Source: Paenibacillus sp. 19GGS1-52
GTDB taxonomy: Bacteria; Bacillota; Bacilli; Paenibacillales; Paenibacillaceae
Assembly: GCF_022369515.1 (NCBI RefSeq)
Contig: NZ_CP059724.1
Span: forward strand, 4,154,001-4,218,000
Direction: 5' to 3'
Length of the DNA stretch: 64,000 nt
Numbering within the stretch: the stretch's first letter is position 1; every line of letters begins with the position of its first letter. A program made the position numbers and the translations under genes. The notes beneath the pieces are model-generated. The model was not told where the DNA came from. It saw only the letters and a list, made by a program, of their open reading frames with translations, and ran no database searches. Shown here piece after piece: positions 1 through 9,562 of the stretch.

Positions 1-1002
1 ATTCGAATCCAGAATCAATACCTCCCCGGCATCGACCAGCCCTGGGATGGTATCTGCTTCCCGCATATACAGCGTGTGATTGTGGTCCGCATCATTGGTG
101 GAAATGAAATAATACTTTCCTTTCCATTTCGCAATACAGGGATCCGCCCGGTCATACGCTATCGGGAACGGGTAATGATCCTGATGGACCTCACCGGATA
201 TTTTATAGGTCCCCGCCTTATCCCAATCAATTTCATCTGTATTCCACACCACCTTTTTCAGCGCTTTGGTGCCGTCACTATACAGAGCTGTAGCCCGGAT
301 CTCTTCCAAATCCTCTTCGGATGCAGCGCTCACGCGTTCGGGGACTTTTATTGCAATATTGTTCGGAACCGTAAGCTTACAATAGAGCTTGCGGGCTATT
401 TCCCGGGATACGGAGATATAGTTACGCGGCAGGATCCCCTCAATGTCAGCAAACACTGTATCCAGGGTAAAAGGCTGTGCCGGTTCCGGTGCAGAGAGCT
501 CCTTCAAACTCATGATATCGGGAATAACATTCTGATAACCATTCCCCAGCTCATCGATCCAGCGGATCACGTAGCTGTTCCGGTCAGTATCATACTCGCA
601 GATGACATCGCTTACAAATGTTTCTGCCCCAAGCTCCAGCAGTCCAACTTCGCGGTATTGCAGCAGATCACTGGAGAAGAACAGCAGCACCTTCCCCTTA
701 CTCTCTGCATCGGCTTCACCCTCTGCCTCCGTTCGCACTGCGATCACCCCGAAATTGCCCTCGGCAGTGTGGAACAGATACGGATTCTTCAAGCTCTTAG
801 CACGGAGTGTACCATCCTCGTTCTCAGTCGCCTTGGCGAATAGAACCCCTGAATTATGGTTTAATTCCTGAAAAAGAAGCCCGTCGCTACAATAAGCCAA
901 ATGCATGCTGTGCGCCAGTCTCGGAGCATATTCCATATCCTCCTGTGGTAACCGGGTATAGCAGAGGATATAATTCCGATCTTCGTTTTGATGCGGTGTC
1001 AT
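1..1002 (-). CDS. GH43 family glycosidase, N-terminal part (cut by window edge)
   Basis: The reverse strand is open from an ATG at 1002 to the window edge, giving 334 residues without a stop. The start is preceded by a good ribosome binding site (AGGAGGC, 8 bases before ATG). The first ~220 residues match no domain I can name. Around residues 225-270 there is a bacterial Ig-like segment (…TALYSDGTKALKKVVW…AGTYKISGEV). Near residue 285 a GH43 five-bladed propeller begins with RADPCIAKWKGKYYFIS, where the Asp of ADP is the expected catalytic base. There is no signal peptide, so it is probably cytoplasmic. The rest of the catalytic domain lies outside the window. GH43 assignment is fairly sure; the substrate (arabinosyl or xylosyl linkages) is inferred from the neighbours. 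Confidence 0.8.
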   Translation of the reverse strand, partial: MTPHQNEDRNYILCYTRLPQEDMEYAPRLAHSMHLAYCSDGLLFQELNHNSGVLFAKATENEDGTLRAKSLKNPYLFHTAEGNFGVIAVRTEAEGEADAESKGKVLLFFSSDLLQYREVGLLELGAETFVSDVICEYDTDRNSYVIRWIDELGNGYQNVIPDIMSLKELSAPEPAQPFTLDTVFADIEGILPRNYISVSREIARKLYCKLTVPNNIAIKVPERVSAASEEDLEEIRATALYSDGTKALKKVVWNTDEIDWDKAGTYKISGEVHQDHYPFPIAYDRADPCIAKWKGKYYFISTNDADHNHTLYMREADTIPGLVDAGEVLILDSN

Positions 1003-1185
1003 TAACAAGCAGCCTCCTATCATTATTGATAATTTCTAATGATCAAAAAAATATTTTCTCAATAATTTATTTCAAAAATTTACCCAAATGTCCTTATTTT
1101 ATAATATAATTATAGAAAAGTATTGAGTTCCAAACAATGATATATCCGATCCATTAATTGATGTATCCAAAGAAAGGAGAAGCCG

Positions 1186-1977
1186 ATGCCCAAGATTCAC
1201 TATGTTGAATTTGATGCTACTCATTCTGACGATTTTGTCTTCAATATACCCGAGGGCCATGATGCCTGGCTTCTGGTACTCACACAAACTGCGGCGTTGT
1301 TTGAAGTGAACGGAGAATTGAAAGAGTATCCGGCCCACTCCGCTGTCCTGTATCCGCCAAAGCACCACATCTATTACCGTGCCTGTTCCAAAAGATACAT
1401 TAACGACTGGGTCCGTTTTGATGCGGACGAGTCTTATATTACAGAAAACGTCTTACCTATCGGGGTTCCCTTTTCGCTCCCGGATCCCAGCTATTGCCAT
1501 CAGCTGTTTCAACTGCTGACCTTTGAGCATACATTTCAGAATGACTACCGGGAGCTTTCCATCGACTATCTGTTTAGAATAATCTTCAATAAGCTCTGCG
1601 AAGCCTCCGAGGATAAGCTGAGTCCCCAATATTATAATCTTCTGAACTTGCGCAAAGCTCTTTACAATAATCCCGGCCATCCCTGGACCGTTCCAGCCAT
1701 GGCAGAGTATCTGCACATAAGCGCAGGCTATCTACAAACCATATATAAATCCACCTTCGGAATCTCCTGTATGGAGGATGTCATTCATTGCCGGATCCGG
1801 CTGGCCAAAGAAAAACTTGGCTACGGTCCGCATAAAATTTCCGAGATCGCCACGATTTGCGGTTATGCCAATGTGGAGCATTTCTGCAGACAGTTTCGTC
1901 AGCTTACCGGCTACTCCCCCCGAGCTTACCGGGAAACACTCTCCTCCAAAGAACAAAACGTCCAGACAGAATTATAA
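1186..1977 (+). CDS. AraC-family transcriptional regulator
   Basis: This 263-residue protein has an N-terminal cupin-like sensing region (about 1-150, including HDAWLLVLTQTAALFEVNG and YPPKHHIYYR) and a C-terminal pair of AraC helix-turn-helix motifs (about 160-255). The latter includes IRLAKEKLGYGPHKISEIATICGYANVEHFCRQFRQLTGYSPRAYR, the classic second recognition helix. The ATG at 1186 follows AAAGGAGAAGCCG. It lies between two GH43 genes transcribed the other way, so a role in controlling arabinoxylan enzymes is likely but inferred. The inducer is unknown. Confidence 0.88.
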   Translation: MPKIHYVEFDATHSDDFVFNIPEGHDAWLLVLTQTAALFEVNGELKEYPAHSAVLYPPKHHIYYRACSKRYINDWVRFDADESYITENVLPIGVPFSLPDPSYCHQLFQLLTFEHTFQNDYRELSIDYLFRIIFNKLCEASEDKLSPQYYNLLNLRKALYNNPGHPWTVPAMAEYLHISAGYLQTIYKSTFGISCMEDVIHCRIRLAKEKLGYGPHKISEIATICGYANVEHFCRQFRQLTGYSPRAYRETLSSKEQNVQTEL

Positions 1978-2003
1978 GGACCTGCAAGGCAGCAGAGTTT
2001 AAT

Positions 2004-2048
2004 TACAATGCAAAGGGCGGTCCTTACAGGGCCGCCCTTTGCATTGTA
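2004..2048. terminator. Perfect inverted repeat between convergent genes
   Basis: A 20-base stem (TACAATGCAAAGGGCGGTCC and its complement) encloses a 5-base loop, just after the AraC stop and before the GH43 stop on the other strand. There is no clear T-run on either side, but the length and position fit a bidirectional terminator. Confidence 0.75.
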
Positions 2049-2092
2049 CTTTGTAGCATGATCAGCGGCGCTATACCTCTGTAAGCCTTGTG

Positions 2093-3607
2093 CTAACTCC
2101 GCCTATGATAATGGAAATAATCAAAATCGGCATAACCGCCGGACTGCTTGGTCGCGTAGTTGAACAATCCGATTCTATACCCCATAAAATGATCCAGCGT
2201 ATATTTCATATGCAGCGTCCGGCCGATTGGCTTCCACACTGTCCCGTCTTCCGAATAGAAGAACTGTGCCTGGTCAAGACTATCCTCAAAATTGAAGTCA
2301 ATTTTGAGATAAACCCGTTCACCGGTGAACATGATGCTCTCCACCGTCTCCTCGCTGCCGTCACCGCCGTTGATGCACATAGTAACGCTGAACTCTCCCT
2401 GCTCTCCCGCAGCAACACCTACAGTACCGAACCCATTCTGCAGCGCCACCAGGCCTGCCCGGTCACCGGGCTTCATACCTGAAACCTCCAGCACTGTCTC
2501 CGCGCTGCAGGCTGGGCCTTCCGTACGCTGCGTCAGCGTATTGCGTGCAAATAGGATGCTGTCTGTGAATTGACCGGTGCGGAGCCGCAGATGGCCCGGA
2601 CGTTCTGTCACAGACCATAGCCCATGGTCAGGATTATGGTTCCACTGCCAGTTCAGGGCCAACCGGTTGGTCTCATAGTCGAACTCATCGCTGATTACCA
2701 GAGGCTTAGGTTCCGCAGCTGGAAGCTTTGTCTGCACAACTTGAGGTACTGAACCATTCATCCCGATGATCGGCCAATCGTTCTCCCAGCTCACAGGAAG
2801 TACGCAGGGGATCCGTCCGACAGCATCATGATCCTGGAACAGCACGGCATACCAATCCTGATCCAGGGTATCGACAATGCCGCCTTGCGCCACACCCTTA
2901 TTATGATAGCCCAGATCATCGTCCAGCATAATTTTCCGTTCATAGGGACCCGGAAGCCCGCGTGAGCGATAGCCTATTTGACGCCTGCGCATATTTCCGG
3001 TTCTCGGCCATTCAATGAAGAATAAATAATAATAGCCATTCAGCTTGTACGCATGACAGCCTTCGATCCGCAGGCCGATGTCTTCTCGTTCGCCTTCGAT
3101 CAGCAGCTGATCGGTTCCGCCCGGCTTCACCGCTGTCAGATCTTCCGTCAGCTCCTTAATATGGATATCACCGTTCCCGTAGATCACATAGTTGCGGTTA
3201 TCGTCATCCAACAGCAGTCCCGGATCATGATAAAGGCCGGGGATTACCGAACGCTCCCATGTCCCATGCTCAATATCCTCTGTCCGGTAGACATAGAACC
3301 GGTCCATGTCATTGGATGAGAAGCAAACGTAGAAGATTCCTTCCTTATAGCGGAGGGATGCCGCCCAAGAGCCGCTTCCGTAAATACCTTTGCCGTCCTG
3401 CAGTCGGTGGGCCTCGTTATCCTCTAAGGTATCATATACATAATTCACTATTTCCCAATCCATTAAATTAACGGATTTCATAATCGGACAGCCCGGCATG
3501 AAGTGCATGCTGGTGCTGACCATATAGAACACAGGCCCAACCCGGATGACGTCCACATCCGGCACATCTGCCCACATGATAGGATTGGTTATGATCGCAG
3601 TACTCAC
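2093..3607 (-). CDS. GH43 beta-xylosidase / alpha-L-arabinofuranosidase
   Basis: The 504-residue protein opens with the GH43 signature: NPIMWADVPDVDVIRVG, where Asp17 aligns with the catalytic base of the usual PDPD motif (here PDVD). A HDPGLLLDDD segment supplies the pKa-modulating Asp, and IEGCHAYKLNGYYYLFF the catalytic acid Glu. Residues ~310-504 form a beta-sandwich like the C-terminal lectin-like domain of GH43 xylosidases. No signal peptide is present, so it should act in the cytoplasm on imported xylo- or arabinoxylo-oligosaccharides. It is the last gene of a GH10-GH43-GH43 series, 27 bases after the preceding gene. Family is secure; the exact specificity is not. Confidence 0.88.
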   Translation of the reverse strand: MSTAIITNPIMWADVPDVDVIRVGPVFYMVSTSMHFMPGCPIMKSVNLMDWEIVNYVYDTLEDNEAHRLQDGKGIYGSGSWAASLRYKEGIFYVCFSSNDMDRFYVYRTEDIEHGTWERSVIPGLYHDPGLLLDDDNRNYVIYGNGDIHIKELTEDLTAVKPGGTDQLLIEGEREDIGLRIEGCHAYKLNGYYYLFFIEWPRTGNMRRRQIGYRSRGLPGPYERKIMLDDDLGYHNKGVAQGGIVDTLDQDWYAVLFQDHDAVGRIPCVLPVSWENDWPIIGMNGSVPQVVQTKLPAAEPKPLVISDEFDYETNRLALNWQWNHNPDHGLWSVTERPGHLRLRTGQFTDSILFARNTLTQRTEGPACSAETVLEVSGMKPGDRAGLVALQNGFGTVGVAAGEQGEFSVTMCINGGDGSEETVESIMFTGERVYLKIDFNFEDSLDQAQFFYSEDGTVWKPIGRTLHMKYTLDHFMGYRIGLFNYATKQSGGYADFDYFHYHRRS

Positions 3608-3634
3608 AGTATTGCCCTCCCTGTATGAATGCCT

Positions 3635-5062
3635 CTACTCCATGAACTGCCATGATACAAACTTGAATAAGGGTATTCCTATTTGTCCTCTAAACACCAG
3701 ATACAGGTCGTGGATTCCTCCAATTCCGTGAACCTCCGTCTTTAACTCCACCTTATTCTCCGGCCCGTTCGCAGCAGGAACAAGCAGTTCGCCAATGAGT
3801 GGACCTGCCGGTTCATCCAGATGCAGTTCAATCGTACCGCCGCCATCAAGGCTTATGACAGAGGCACAGAATGCTTCAGCACCTTGACTTCCGAAATCAA
3901 CTCCAGCTACCCCGATCCAGTCCCCATTGTCAATATCCGTTACAAGCCTTTCTCCCGCGACCGTCTCTAATTCCGTCTTTACACCTGCGCTCCATCCTAT
4001 CGTCGCCGCCTGTACACGCTGATACGGGGTTAAAGGTTTGATTTGCTGCACACCTGTATAGTCAGCTTCAACCTCCTGAATAGAACCGTCCTCGTTATGG
4101 AAGAGGCGGCCCAGATGCGTCGAACGATAGCCGTTCGCGATTCCCTGTGCCTTGGACAAGGTTTGTGCGTGATAAGCGATGTACCAATCCTCATGAAATT
4201 GGAAAATCGCATGATGGTTATTACCAGATACTCCGAAAAAATGTCCCGGATTTTTTAATATCGTCTTACGATATGTCCAGGGGCCTATTGGGTTGCCACT
4301 CGTCATATAGGCAATCTCACCTGCCGGAGGATTGCCTTCCGGACGTTCCCCATCATAGAAATTTGAACAATAGGTATAATAGTAGACGCCTTCCCGTTTA
4401 TGTATGCCAGCATCCTCGAACATGAACGGGGCGGGCACAACCTCAGCCGTACCTACTACGCTGGTCATGTCTTCTCCGAGTTGCATCACCCGTGCTGTAC
4501 CCGGCTCTGCGTATTCTCCTTCCGGTACCCCGCCTCCGAAATAGATGTAACTCTTGCCGTCATCATCCACCAGAACCGCCGGGTCAAAAAGCCAGGTTAC
4601 CTCCTCAACTCCCGGAGTTGAACGCAAAATGAGTGCCTCGCCAATGGGGTCAACCCATGGACCCACCGGGCTGTCACTACTCAGAACGCCGATACCGCTG
4701 GCGTTATTGGCGAAGTACAGGAAGAATTTATCCTTGCCTCCGATCACCTTATGGACGGCTGCAGGCGCCCAGGACTGGGTAGCCCACTTGGCTGCCCCAT
4801 CCGGCCCTGCTGCCGCAATTTCGCCATGGTCGGTCCAGTTGACTAAATCACTAGAGGAGATTACCGCAATCTTATTGATACTGCTGAAAGTGTTCTCTTT
4901 TACCACACCGCTTCCGTCATACTCCAGCGCATCATGGGTCATGTACAAATAGACCCGGTCTCCGAATACCAGGGCATACGGATCGGCCCCATATCGATTC
5001 GCAACCAACGGATTACCGTTAGGCTGAACCTTTCCTATGGCTAGATTCAATTGAAATGTCAT
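3635..5062 (-). CDS. GH43 arabinoxylan arabinofuranohydrolase-like enzyme with CBM6
   Basis: This 475-residue protein has a GH43 propeller over about residues 1-330, starting GNPLVANRYGADPYALVFGDRVYLYMTHD (ADP carries the catalytic base). The motifs DPAVLVDDDGKSYIYFGGG (modulating Asp) and FEDAGIHKREGVYYYTYCS (candidate acid region) follow. A carbohydrate-binding module of CBM6 type occupies ~345-475 (GDWIGVAGVDFG…GGTIELHLD…GIGGIHDLYLVFRG). The layout resembles XynD-type enzymes that remove arabinose from arabinoxylan, but there is no signal peptide, so it would work inside the cell. It sits 45 bases downstream of the GH10 xylanase and 27 bases before the next GH43. Confidence 0.87.
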   Translation of the reverse strand: MTFQLNLAIGKVQPNGNPLVANRYGADPYALVFGDRVYLYMTHDALEYDGSGVVKENTFSSINKIAVISSSDLVNWTDHGEIAAAGPDGAAKWATQSWAPAAVHKVIGGKDKFFLYFANNASGIGVLSSDSPVGPWVDPIGEALILRSTPGVEEVTWLFDPAVLVDDDGKSYIYFGGGVPEGEYAEPGTARVMQLGEDMTSVVGTAEVVPAPFMFEDAGIHKREGVYYYTYCSNFYDGERPEGNPPAGEIAYMTSGNPIGPWTYRKTILKNPGHFFGVSGNNHHAIFQFHEDWYIAYHAQTLSKAQGIANGYRSTHLGRLFHNEDGSIQEVEADYTGVQQIKPLTPYQRVQAATIGWSAGVKTELETVAGERLVTDIDNGDWIGVAGVDFGSQGAEAFCASVISLDGGGTIELHLDEPAGPLIGELLVPAANGPENKVELKTEVHGIGGIHDLYLVFRGQIGIPLFKFVSWQFME

Positions 5063-5107
5063 GATATGTCCTCCAATTTTGAATTTATCGAACTACATCA
5101 AGGGTTA

Positions 5108-6127
5108 TCATTTCGAGGCAGCCAGATCGACAAGCCGTCCGAACGAAGCTTTGGGCTGCTGTTGTACGTCAAACAGAAACGGCCAGTTTTTACGCCCGCG
5201 AACCGGGAAATCATCCAGCCAGGTATAGTCATCAGCTGCACCCCAGAATGTAACAGAATCAATAACCTTTCTGTATTCCAGCAGAACGGCAAAAATCTCC
5301 GCATAACGTTCTTCCTGAAGCTTCAGCATCTCAACTGTTGGCGCTTTCAAATCAGCTCGTTTGTCTTCGAACCGGAACATGGAAAGATCCAGCTCAGTAA
5401 TGTGGATTCTAAGACCAAGAGAAGCATATAGCTCTATTGCACTGCGGATTTCGTCGATGGTTGGGCCATAGATGTTCCAATGGGCCTGCATGCCTATCCC
5501 GTGAATAGGTGTATTCTGGTCAAGTAAACCACGGACCAGCTTGAAGATTTTGTCGCGTTTGACAGGATCGGTCTCGTTATAGTCGTTGTAGAACAGCAAA
5601 GCGTCCGGGTCTGCCTGATGAGCCATTTCAAATGCCTCACGGAGATAGTCCTCTCCGAGAATTTCCAACCATTTCGTATTCCTCAAGTATTGGTCGGATT
5701 TATCCTCAATGGCTTCATTGACCACATCCCAGGCATAAGCCTGCCCGCGGTATCGCCCCACTACAGTATTAATATGGGTTTGCAGACGGCCGAGAAGTTG
5801 CTCCCTGGTGCACGGCTCACCCTCTGAATTGCGGAACATCCAATCCCCTGTCTGATTATGCCAGAGAAGTGTATGGCCCCGGACCGCGATGTGATTGGCC
5901 TGTGCGAACTCAAAGATACGGTCGGCTGCATCAAAGGTATAGATTCCTTCTTGCGGCTGGACCTCCTCCGGTTTCATCACATTTTCAGCTGTAATGCTGT
6001 TGAATTGCTTAGCAATGAAAGAAGCATGAGCAGATAAGGTGCCCATGCTGAGCGCAGCGCCAATCTTGAAGGCATCTCGGAATACTTCATGCAGTGCGGG
6101 CAACCCGCTGCTTGCCTGTGTCATCAT
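5108..6127 (-). CDS. xynA2: Intracellular GH10 endo-1,4-beta-xylanase
   Basis: This 339-residue protein is a single GH10 (beta/alpha)8 catalytic domain of normal length for intracellular xylanases. It has no signal peptide and no binding module. Landmarks are TAENVMKPEEVQP, GHTLLWHNQ, the acid/base Glu138 in AWDVVNEAIED, and the nucleophile Glu245 in HITELDLSMF. It hydrolyses short xylo-oligosaccharides brought in by the ABC transporter encoded upstream, producing substrates for the following GH43 enzymes. The gene follows the second response regulator by 95 bases that contain a cre-like site. A GH67 alpha-glucuronidase, often beside this gene in aldouronate clusters, is not in the window. 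The symbol follows Paenibacillus usage for the cytoplasmic enzyme. Confidence 0.93.
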   Translation of the reverse strand: MMTQASSGLPALHEVFRDAFKIGAALSMGTLSAHASFIAKQFNSITAENVMKPEEVQPQEGIYTFDAADRIFEFAQANHIAVRGHTLLWHNQTGDWMFRNSEGEPCTREQLLGRLQTHINTVVGRYRGQAYAWDVVNEAIEDKSDQYLRNTKWLEILGEDYLREAFEMAHQADPDALLFYNDYNETDPVKRDKIFKLVRGLLDQNTPIHGIGMQAHWNIYGPTIDEIRSAIELYASLGLRIHITELDLSMFRFEDKRADLKAPTVEMLKLQEERYAEIFAVLLEYRKVIDSVTFWGAADDYTWLDDFPVRGRKNWPFLFDVQQQPKASFGRLVDLAASK

Positions 6128-6181
6128 CTATAACCTCCTATAGTGGATGTAGTCCGGGTAGTTAAGTCTATAATATCAATT

Positions 6182-6197
6182 TTGTATGCGTTTACCA
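6182..6197 (-). promoter_or_regulatory. cre-like CcpA site upstream of the GH10 gene
   Basis: The minus strand reads TGGTAAACGCATACAA, matching 15 of 16 positions of the cre consensus WTGNAARCGNWWWCAW (mismatch at position 2). It lies 55-70 bases upstream of the xylanase start, which suggests that the xylanase genes have their own carbon-catabolite-controlled promoter. Confidence 0.55.
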
Positions 6198-6222
6198 TTA
6201 CCAAATTAAATAAGGATACCTC

Positions 6223-7740
6223 TCATTTTTCAGCTCTAGCCTGGTTGCGATAAGCGATCGGTTTCAATGTGGTCCGCTTCTCAAACTCTCTTAAAAAATG
6301 ATGGTAATGCACATAACCCACATTCTCTGCAATCTTCCTGACGGTCTCTCCCGTTTCAATCAACCGCTTCTTGGCTTGATCGATGCGCAAATTATGAATA
6401 TATTCAAGTATGCTGATCCCATTCTTTTTAATAAACGCCTGGCCCAGGTATACCGGATTGATATAAAAGTGCTCCGCAATCTCTTTTACGGTTAAAGGCT
6501 TGGAATAATTGTCCTTCAAAAAACATTCCACCTGTATATGTGGATGCTCGGATCCGCGTTCCTTATGCTGCTTGATGTATTCCATACATGAGTTCAACAA
6601 ATCCTTAAGGATGCCCTCCAGCACTACAAGGGATTTTGGTTTGGTTTTAAAAAATTCAAAAGAATCACTCCACTGCTCAGCCTTCCCTCCGAACTCCTTC
6701 ACTAGCTCCATACTTTTCAGCATGATATCGATGCCGGTCATCCTTACAACCTCAGGAGCAGTTCTATTCAATTCAAACATTCTGAACATTTCCTTCAATT
6801 GGTCCCAGGCCTTCTGCTCCTGTAATCTTTCAACTGCACCCATCAGTTCCTCAGTCAGATCTGCGGAAGGAAGATTATAGCTAAGCTGGCTCTCGGCATC
6901 CTTGGTTGTGTCAATAGGTCCACTTGCTTCCGAATAAAAAAGGTGGCGGGCGGCAGCCCCTGCAGCCACCATATAGGATACGGGCAGCTCCCGTAGAGAC
7001 TTAACACCCGGCCCGATGCTCACAGAACCTTTCACGCTGTTACGTGACAACTCGTTGTATACCTCCCTAGCCAGCTCTGATGTTGATGCTGAGTTCTCCA
7101 CGACAAGTCCCGCCTGATCACCGGGCAAATCAATGAACAAAGCACCCGCTGCCCCAGCGAGCTTCCGGCAGATTTCCGTGATACTGCTTTTGGCGCCATC
7201 CACATGTATATATGTCCATCCCAAAACTGCCTCGTCCAGATAATCCATTTGTTCGGCAATCTCCTCTTCCGGCTCCGCCCACTGCCCTTCAAGCATACGT
7301 GCGATCGCAACGGGAAGAAGCTGGTTCGCCAGCATGTTCTGCTGCATCTTGTGCTTGACACGTAATTCCAGCTCGTCCGTAATGTCAGCAAGCGCCTTTT
7401 CCCATTCCGCCTCAATGACAGGCTTCAGCAAGTAGTGCTTCACACCGTAACGGATTGCAGTCCGTGCGTATTCAAACTCGCCATAACCGCTGAGGACGAT
7501 AAAGAGGGGCTGTTCTCGATCCAACTGGCGTACGCGCTTGATTAGTTCCAATCCATCGATGCCGGGCATGCGGATATCGGTAATGACAAGGTCTGGCGAG
7601 CATTCATCAATCATAGTGAACGCTTCTTCCCCGTTCTCACACGCTCCGCAGATTTCAAAACCCAGTTCCCCCCAATCAGTCAACGTTCTTAATCCCTCTA
7701 ACGCAATCGTTTCATCGTCAGCTAAAACCACTTTAAACAT
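6223..7740 (-). CDS. YesN-type response regulator (second of two)
   Basis: The 505-residue protein begins MFKVVLADDE, a receiver domain over ~1-120 with phospho-acceptor Asp in DLVITDIRMPGIDGLELI and Lys in HYLLKP. A long middle region (~130-390) is poorly conserved, as usual in YesN proteins. The end (~405-500) is an AraC-type DNA-binding domain (KPLTVKEIAEHFYINPVYLGQAFIKK, then RKIAENVGYVHYHHFLREFEKR). Its start overlaps the end of the sensor kinase gene by 8 bases, so translation is probably coupled. It is likely the DNA-binding output for the xylanase genes just downstream; that is inferred from order. Confidence 0.9.
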   Translation of the reverse strand: MFKVVLADDETIALEGLRTLTDWGELGFEICGACENGEEAFTMIDECSPDLVITDIRMPGIDGLELIKRVRQLDREQPLFIVLSGYGEFEYARTAIRYGVKHYLLKPVIEAEWEKALADITDELELRVKHKMQQNMLANQLLPVAIARMLEGQWAEPEEEIAEQMDYLDEAVLGWTYIHVDGAKSSITEICRKLAGAAGALFIDLPGDQAGLVVENSASTSELAREVYNELSRNSVKGSVSIGPGVKSLRELPVSYMVAAGAAARHLFYSEASGPIDTTKDAESQLSYNLPSADLTEELMGAVERLQEQKAWDQLKEMFRMFELNRTAPEVVRMTGIDIMLKSMELVKEFGGKAEQWSDSFEFFKTKPKSLVVLEGILKDLLNSCMEYIKQHKERGSEHPHIQVECFLKDNYSKPLTVKEIAEHFYINPVYLGQAFIKKNGISILEYIHNLRIDQAKKRLIETGETVRKIAENVGYVHYHHFLREFEKRTTLKPIAYRNQARAEK

Positions 7741-9550
7741 GGGATTCCTCCAACTTTGGGTCCACCGCCAAGTCTATGGGAATTTGAATGGTGACAGCCG
7801 TCTGTTCATACTCGGTACTCTCAATGGTAAACCGGGCTCTGCTGTCATAATACATCATCAGTCGTCTATAGACGTTTCGAAGCCCGATATTACTATCGGA
7901 TTCTTGTTCCGATTTCAGGTGAGATTCGATCCACTTCAGCTTCTCCTTATCGATTCCCTTACCGTTGTCAGTTACAACAATGATCAGAGATACGTCGTTC
8001 ATGGAAGCAGACACGTGAATCCTTCTTGCACCTTTAACCCACTGCAGACCATGCTTGCAGGAATTCTCCACCAGTACCTGAACGCTCATTTTCGGAATCC
8101 GGCACTTCAGCACGGCGGGGTCGATATCAATGTCGTAAGTGAATCGGCTCTGAAAACGGAATTTTTCAATCTGCAGATACATTTCAATAAAAGATATTTC
8201 TTCCTCGACGGTGATCAGATCATCCTTCCAGCTTAGCAGTCTCCGCAGAATAAGAGCCAGATTTCGGATCACATCGGTGACCTCTTCATACTTGTATTTC
8301 TTGCAAATGACCAATATAGCGTTCAGTGTATTAAAGAGGAAATGCGGGTCTACCTGACTTTCCAGATAGTTCAATTCGGCTCTTACCCGCTCAAGCTCAA
8401 GATCCTTTTTCTGGATTTCCAGCTTATATACATCATTGATCAAATTGCGGATTTTCCCCGTCATCAGATTGAAGCTTCGGATCAAACCGCCGATCTCGTC
8501 CTTCCCCTCATACATATCAATGTTCTCAAACTGCTCGTATTTGACCAGCTTCATATGTTTGTAGAGCAGCCTTACCCTCAGATTATAAGATTGCAAAATA
8601 ACAATCATTAGTAGGGTAGGAATAATTATCGTCAGCACAGCAAAAATCAGTGAAATCCGAAGCGCATGGCTCATCTCATGATTGACCACTCTGCCTTCCG
8701 GAGTTCCGATCAGCTTCCAGCCATTCGTATATCCTGCACTGCCCAAAGTACGAATAATCTGTTTGGACGACTGGCTGTCTTCCGTGTCTACATTCAACAA
8801 GGCGTTTGTATCGAGTGAGTAGTAGGAATGATCCGATTCCAGCACAACACGGTTCTGCTCATCCAGAAGCTTGAACTGTAAATAGTCGCGTTCTTTCTGG
8901 AACAGTTCCTGCACATTGTTCAACCGCAGATCAATTCGTAGATATTTATGGTAGGGCTGTCCCGTAGCGTTATCCAATTTGCGGATCAGGCTGACAAACA
9001 CTTCCTGCTGAGGCGGATTGAGTGGGTTCGTACCCTGATACGCGGTTAACAGTACCTTGTCTGCGCCACCAGTAATTTTGCGATACCATTCACTCTCCTT
9101 GTCACTGTCGGACAAAACAAAGTAACTGTTGCCATTCTGGATAGTCGGATTCGTAGTATACACGCCCATCCAGTAAATATAGGAATGTAGATTGCTGTAT
9201 TGCCGCAACTTATCCCTCAGAATATTATTGTAGGCTTCATAATAAGCCTCATTATCCGGATAAGTATAATCCATTATTTCATTGAAGGGACGGTCCGCGG
9301 CAACCGTATTGCTTATCGCCACACATTCATTCACGATTTGCATGAAATCATAGACCACCCGGTCTACAGAAATCTCAAGATTCTCTCTTTCACGGGCATC
9401 CACATTGCGGCTGATCTGAACATAAAAGAGGGCGTTAATGCTGAGTATCGGAACAAGAACACATAGCAAATAAATAAACAGAAATTTGTATTTGAGCGGG
9501 ATATCATTGACGAAGGCTGATGGTTTCCTTTTGCCTTTCATGCTGCTCAC
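7733..9550 (-). CDS. YesM-type sensor histidine kinase
   Basis: This 605-residue membrane kinase has a first membrane segment at ~24-45 and an extracytoplasmic sensor (dCache-like) at ~46-295. A second membrane segment lies at ~300-322, followed by a HAMP linker to ~375. The His_kinase domain carries the phospho-acceptor His in LESQVDPHFLFNTLNAI. The ATPase domain shows the N-box VQVLVENSCKHGLQ, DNGKGID and GLRNVYRRL. Family members sense sugars or a sugar-bound binding protein. Here it is flanked in the same operon by two response regulators, so one kinase may serve both. Confidence 0.92.
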   Translation of the reverse strand: MSSMKGKRKPSAFVNDIPLKYKFLFIYLLCVLVPILSINALFYVQISRNVDARERENLEISVDRVVYDFMQIVNECVAISNTVAADRPFNEIMDYTYPDNEAYYEAYNNILRDKLRQYSNLHSYIYWMGVYTTNPTIQNGNSYFVLSDSDKESEWYRKITGGADKVLLTAYQGTNPLNPPQQEVFVSLIRKLDNATGQPYHKYLRIDLRLNNVQELFQKERDYLQFKLLDEQNRVVLESDHSYYSLDTNALLNVDTEDSQSSKQIIRTLGSAGYTNGWKLIGTPEGRVVNHEMSHALRISLIFAVLTIIIPTLLMIVILQSYNLRVRLLYKHMKLVKYEQFENIDMYEGKDEIGGLIRSFNLMTGKIRNLINDVYKLEIQKKDLELERVRAELNYLESQVDPHFLFNTLNAILVICKKYKYEEVTDVIRNLALILRRLLSWKDDLITVEEEISFIEMYLQIEKFRFQSRFTYDIDIDPAVLKCRIPKMSVQVLVENSCKHGLQWVKGARRIHVSASMNDVSLIIVVTDNGKGIDKEKLKWIESHLKSEQESDSNIGLRNVYRRLMMYYDSRARFTIESTEYEQTAVTIQIPIDLAVDPKLEESHV

Positions 9551-9562
9551 CTCCCCCTTGAA

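Noticed and set aside
76..843. Plus-strand 255-codon frame
   Set aside because: It is the antisense of the partial GH43 gene, whose frame shows clear GH43 and Ig-like motifs and a proper start site.
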